Origin: M3007 sp964621185
GTDB taxonomy: Bacteria > Bacteroidota > Bacteroidia > Chitinophagales > Saprospiraceae
Direction: 5' to 3'
NCBI GenBank assembly: GCA_964621185.1
Contig: CAZULM010000002.1
Span: 62,001-126,000 of the forward strand
DNA length: 64,000 bases
The notes below the pieces were generated by a model that had not been told where the DNA came from, did not search any database, and saw nothing but the letters and a program-made list of their open reading frames with translations. A program made the position numbers and the translations under genes. This document shows positions 62,346 to 64,000 of this stretch, piece by piece. The first letter of the stretch is position 1; each line of letters begins with the position of its first letter.

Positions 62346-62374
62346 GCAGGAGTTCTTGGAAAAAATTGAAATTT

Positions 62375-62409
62375 TGAGCCATCCCAGCATCGGGATGGCT
62401 CTTTTTTTT
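62375..62409 (+). terminator. Intrinsic terminator after hpf
   Basis: GAGCCATCCC pairs with GGGATGGCTC around AGCATC, followed by T8. It also abuts the stop codon of the convergent gene. Confidence 0.88.
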
Positions 62410-64000
62410 CACCTTCCCAACGACAACAAATTTGCGAACAAACGGTATGCCCCCGGTACCCCCGCCGGCAATTCCCGGAAAAACGAAATGCCCGTATAAA
62501 CGTAGTGCCCCTTGCCGTATTTGGCCACCAGCAGCGAGCCATCCGCCGCTTTTTCGCCGGGGTCGTTCATGGAGAGCGGAGCCTCGAAAGCAGGGTCCCA
62601 CTCGCTTGGGAAGTACAATCCGCGCTCCTGTACCCAGCCATTGAAGTCCTTGGCACTGAGCTTGTTGGGCTGGTTGAGCACGCTGTGTTCGGGCAATTTG
62701 AAGCGCACTTCAGCAGATTCATCCGTCACCCGGGCGCGGGAAATTTTAAGCGGGAAAGGCGCGAGCTTGTCGGCATCCACCACGATCTCCCCGCTGGTGT
62801 TGTACTGCACGATCAAGGTGCCGCCGGCCTTGACATAATCGAGCAAATGCTGCTGGCGGAAAGCGAGCCCGTCCTTGGTGTTGTAGGCGCGGATGCCCAT
62901 CACGACGGCATCGAATTTTTGAAGGTTGGAAAGCTCCAGGTCCTGCTCGGTCAGCAGGGTGACGTTGCAGCCCATTTGCGCCAGGGCAGCTGGCACATCG
63001 TCGCCGGCGCCCATAAAATAGCCGATGTTTTTGGCTTTTACCTGCAAGTCGAAACGGGCTGCATGGGCCGTGGCGGGCAACAACACGCTTTGCTGCGGTA
63101 TATGGTCGTATTTGATGCTGACTAACCGGGAGGTGTAAATCTTCCCGTCCACTTCTGCGTAAGCGCTCAACGTGGCCACCGAGCTGCTGTCTGGGGCCTC
63201 TATGCGGAACGTGAAGGTTTTTTCTTCCCCTTTTTTGGCAAATTCAAAAGGAGCGTGCGCGGCTGCTGTCACCCAGCGTTTTCCGGGCGCCAACGCCATG
63301 GCCTTGCCCTTTACGTTGTCGCGGCCCGCTTTCACGCGGATCGTTACATCCAGCTTGTTTTTGGTGAACAAATACGAAGACTCCGTGAACTCCACAAAAA
63401 CCGGGGGCAGCACCTCAAAAGGCCGCCAGACTTCCCCAATGGCCGGTTCGCCGGTTTTCCAGGCAACATCGGTTTCGTACTCCAGCGGGATGCCGTTGAC
63501 GGTGAGGCCCCAACGCACTTTGGCATAGCGCGGGGTTTCGGGCAGGCCGCGCAGTTCCTGTTTCGGCACGTGGTACATGCCCAGAGAGGCAGCATCGTTG
63601 AGCCAATACGGGGCTGTGAAAGGGGCGTTTTCAGGAATGGCCACCGTTTTTGAGAGCACCCAGCCTTTGTTGGTCTCCAAAGCTTGGGCGCTGAGGGTAT
63701 CGAACAAGCCGGGCAGGATGCTTACCTGGGTCAGCACGACCTGGCTGCCGGCAGCCCGGCTGATGCATTCCAGGCGGAGCTTTACCTTGTCGCCCGGCGT
63801 AGCCGTAGGGTCGTCGCTCGTCGCTTCCAGGTATAACCCGAGGCAGCCGCGGATCACCGTTTTTATTTCTTCCAGTTTTTTGTCGCGCCAAACCCCTGCG
63901 GGCAATGCCCTGATCATTTGCATGGCTTTCAGCAAGTCGGGGACGGATGCTGCGGGGTTGTCTGGCCGAAAGTTTTGTTCCACCTTGGCCAGCAGCTTCC
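62409..64000 (-). CDS. PIG-L family deacetylase, C-terminal part (5' partial)
   Basis: The frame is open to the window edge, so the N-terminal LmbE/PIG-L catalytic domain is outside. Visible are an NEW3-like beta domain (about 220-320 of the visible part), a ThuA/GATase-like domain (MGCNVTLLTEQDLELSNLQK, then AVVMGIRAYNTKDGL) and the characteristic end YGKGHYVYTGISFFRELPAG followed by VPGAYRLFANLLS. Proteins with this end in Bacteroidota are large secreted PIG-L deacetylases. The GTG at 63983 is an artefact of the window edge. Confidence 0.8.
   Translation of the reverse strand, partial: KLLAKVEQNFRPDNPAASVPDLLKAMQMIRALPAGVWRDKKLEEIKTVIRGCLGLYLEATSDDPTATPGDKVKLRLECISRAAGSQVVLTQVSILPGLFDTLSAQALETNKGWVLSKTVAIPENAPFTAPYWLNDAASLGMYHVPKQELRGLPETPRYAKVRWGLTVNGIPLEYETDVAWKTGEPAIGEVWRPFEVLPPVFVEFTESSYLFTKNKLDVTIRVKAGRDNVKGKAMALAPGKRWVTAAAHAPFEFAKKGEEKTFTFRIEAPDSSSVATLSAYAEVDGKIYTSRLVSIKYDHIPQQSVLLPATAHAARFDLQVKAKNIGYFMGAGDDVPAALAQMGCNVTLLTEQDLELSNLQKFDAVVMGIRAYNTKDGLAFRQQHLLDYVKAGGTLIVQYNTSGEIVVDADKLAPFPLKISRARVTDESAEVRFKLPEHSVLNQPNKLSAKDFNGWVQERGLYFPSEWDPAFEAPLSMNDPGEKAADGSLLVAKYGKGHYVYTGISFFRELPAGVPGAYRLFANLLSLGR

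Overview
The window looks like a chromosome segment of a Bacteroidota bacterium, most likely near the Saprospiraceae. The evidence is type IX secretion (T9SS) C-terminal sorting domains on several secreted proteins, a fused MurF-alanine racemase, a DUF4340 protein, the order rpsF-rpsR-rplI, and promoter-like TTTG-N21-TAnnTTTG elements without clear Shine-Dalgarno sites. Most genes are GC-rich. Two stretches (about 34.3-38.1 kb and 43.4-49.3 kb) are visibly AT-richer and carry accessory genes and transposase remnants.

Layout. 0-5 kb: a T9SS-type M4 metalloprotease cut by the window start and frameshifted inside a 27-copy heptanucleotide tract, then a decayed AAA ATPase and a repeat-rich gap. 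5-13 kb: a LigB-type dioxygenase, an orphan antitoxin-like ORF, uvrC, a methyltransferase, and two paralogous secreted metzincin-like proteins. 13-17.3 kb: a fatty-acid desaturase, murF-alr and tsaE. 17.5-34.1 kb: a 16.5-kb co-directional cluster that goes from sulfate activation (cysD, cysN) through APS reduction (cysH) and sulfite reduction (cysJ, cysI) to siroheme (cobA and a precorrin-2 dehydrogenase/TauE fusion) and the C5 tetrapyrrole pathway (hemA, hemC, hemD, hemB, hemL). 34.3-38.1 kb: membrane proteins, a serine hydrolase and a GxxExxY protein. 38.2-43.4 kb: YifB ATPase, ribosomal proteins L9, S18 and S6, and an acyl-CoA ligase. 44-49.3 kb: a TPR protein, ISKra4 and IS630 remnants, a metzincin and a lipoprotein. 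49.4-64 kb: polysaccharide export/ligase genes, an amidotransferase, secreted proteins, an esterase, MarR, a globin-like gene, DUF4340, an aldehyde dehydrogenase, a hibernation factor and part of a PIG-L deacetylase.

The most notable system is upstream of the sulfur cluster. Two tandem tiny ORFs (17603-17701 and 17805-17906) encode runs of five and seven consecutive cysteines. Each is followed by a strong intrinsic terminator. Codons just after the Cys run in both ORFs contain CCGAAGCGGCT, which can pair with the terminator's 5' arm. This is the expected architecture of a cysteine-sensing ribosome-stalling attenuator, in two tiers, controlling sulfate assimilation and siroheme/heme supply. 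The first copy has a good promoter match placed so that the transcript would be nearly leaderless.

A second theme is a superfamily of roughly 104-bp interspersed elements bounded by TATA(C)...(G)TATA, with at least 13 copies or fragments. Many lie within 30 bp of a start codon, and some supply the stop codons of neighbouring genes. Several other intergenic inverted repeats are unrelated to it in sequence. No tRNA, rRNA or CRISPR array was seen.
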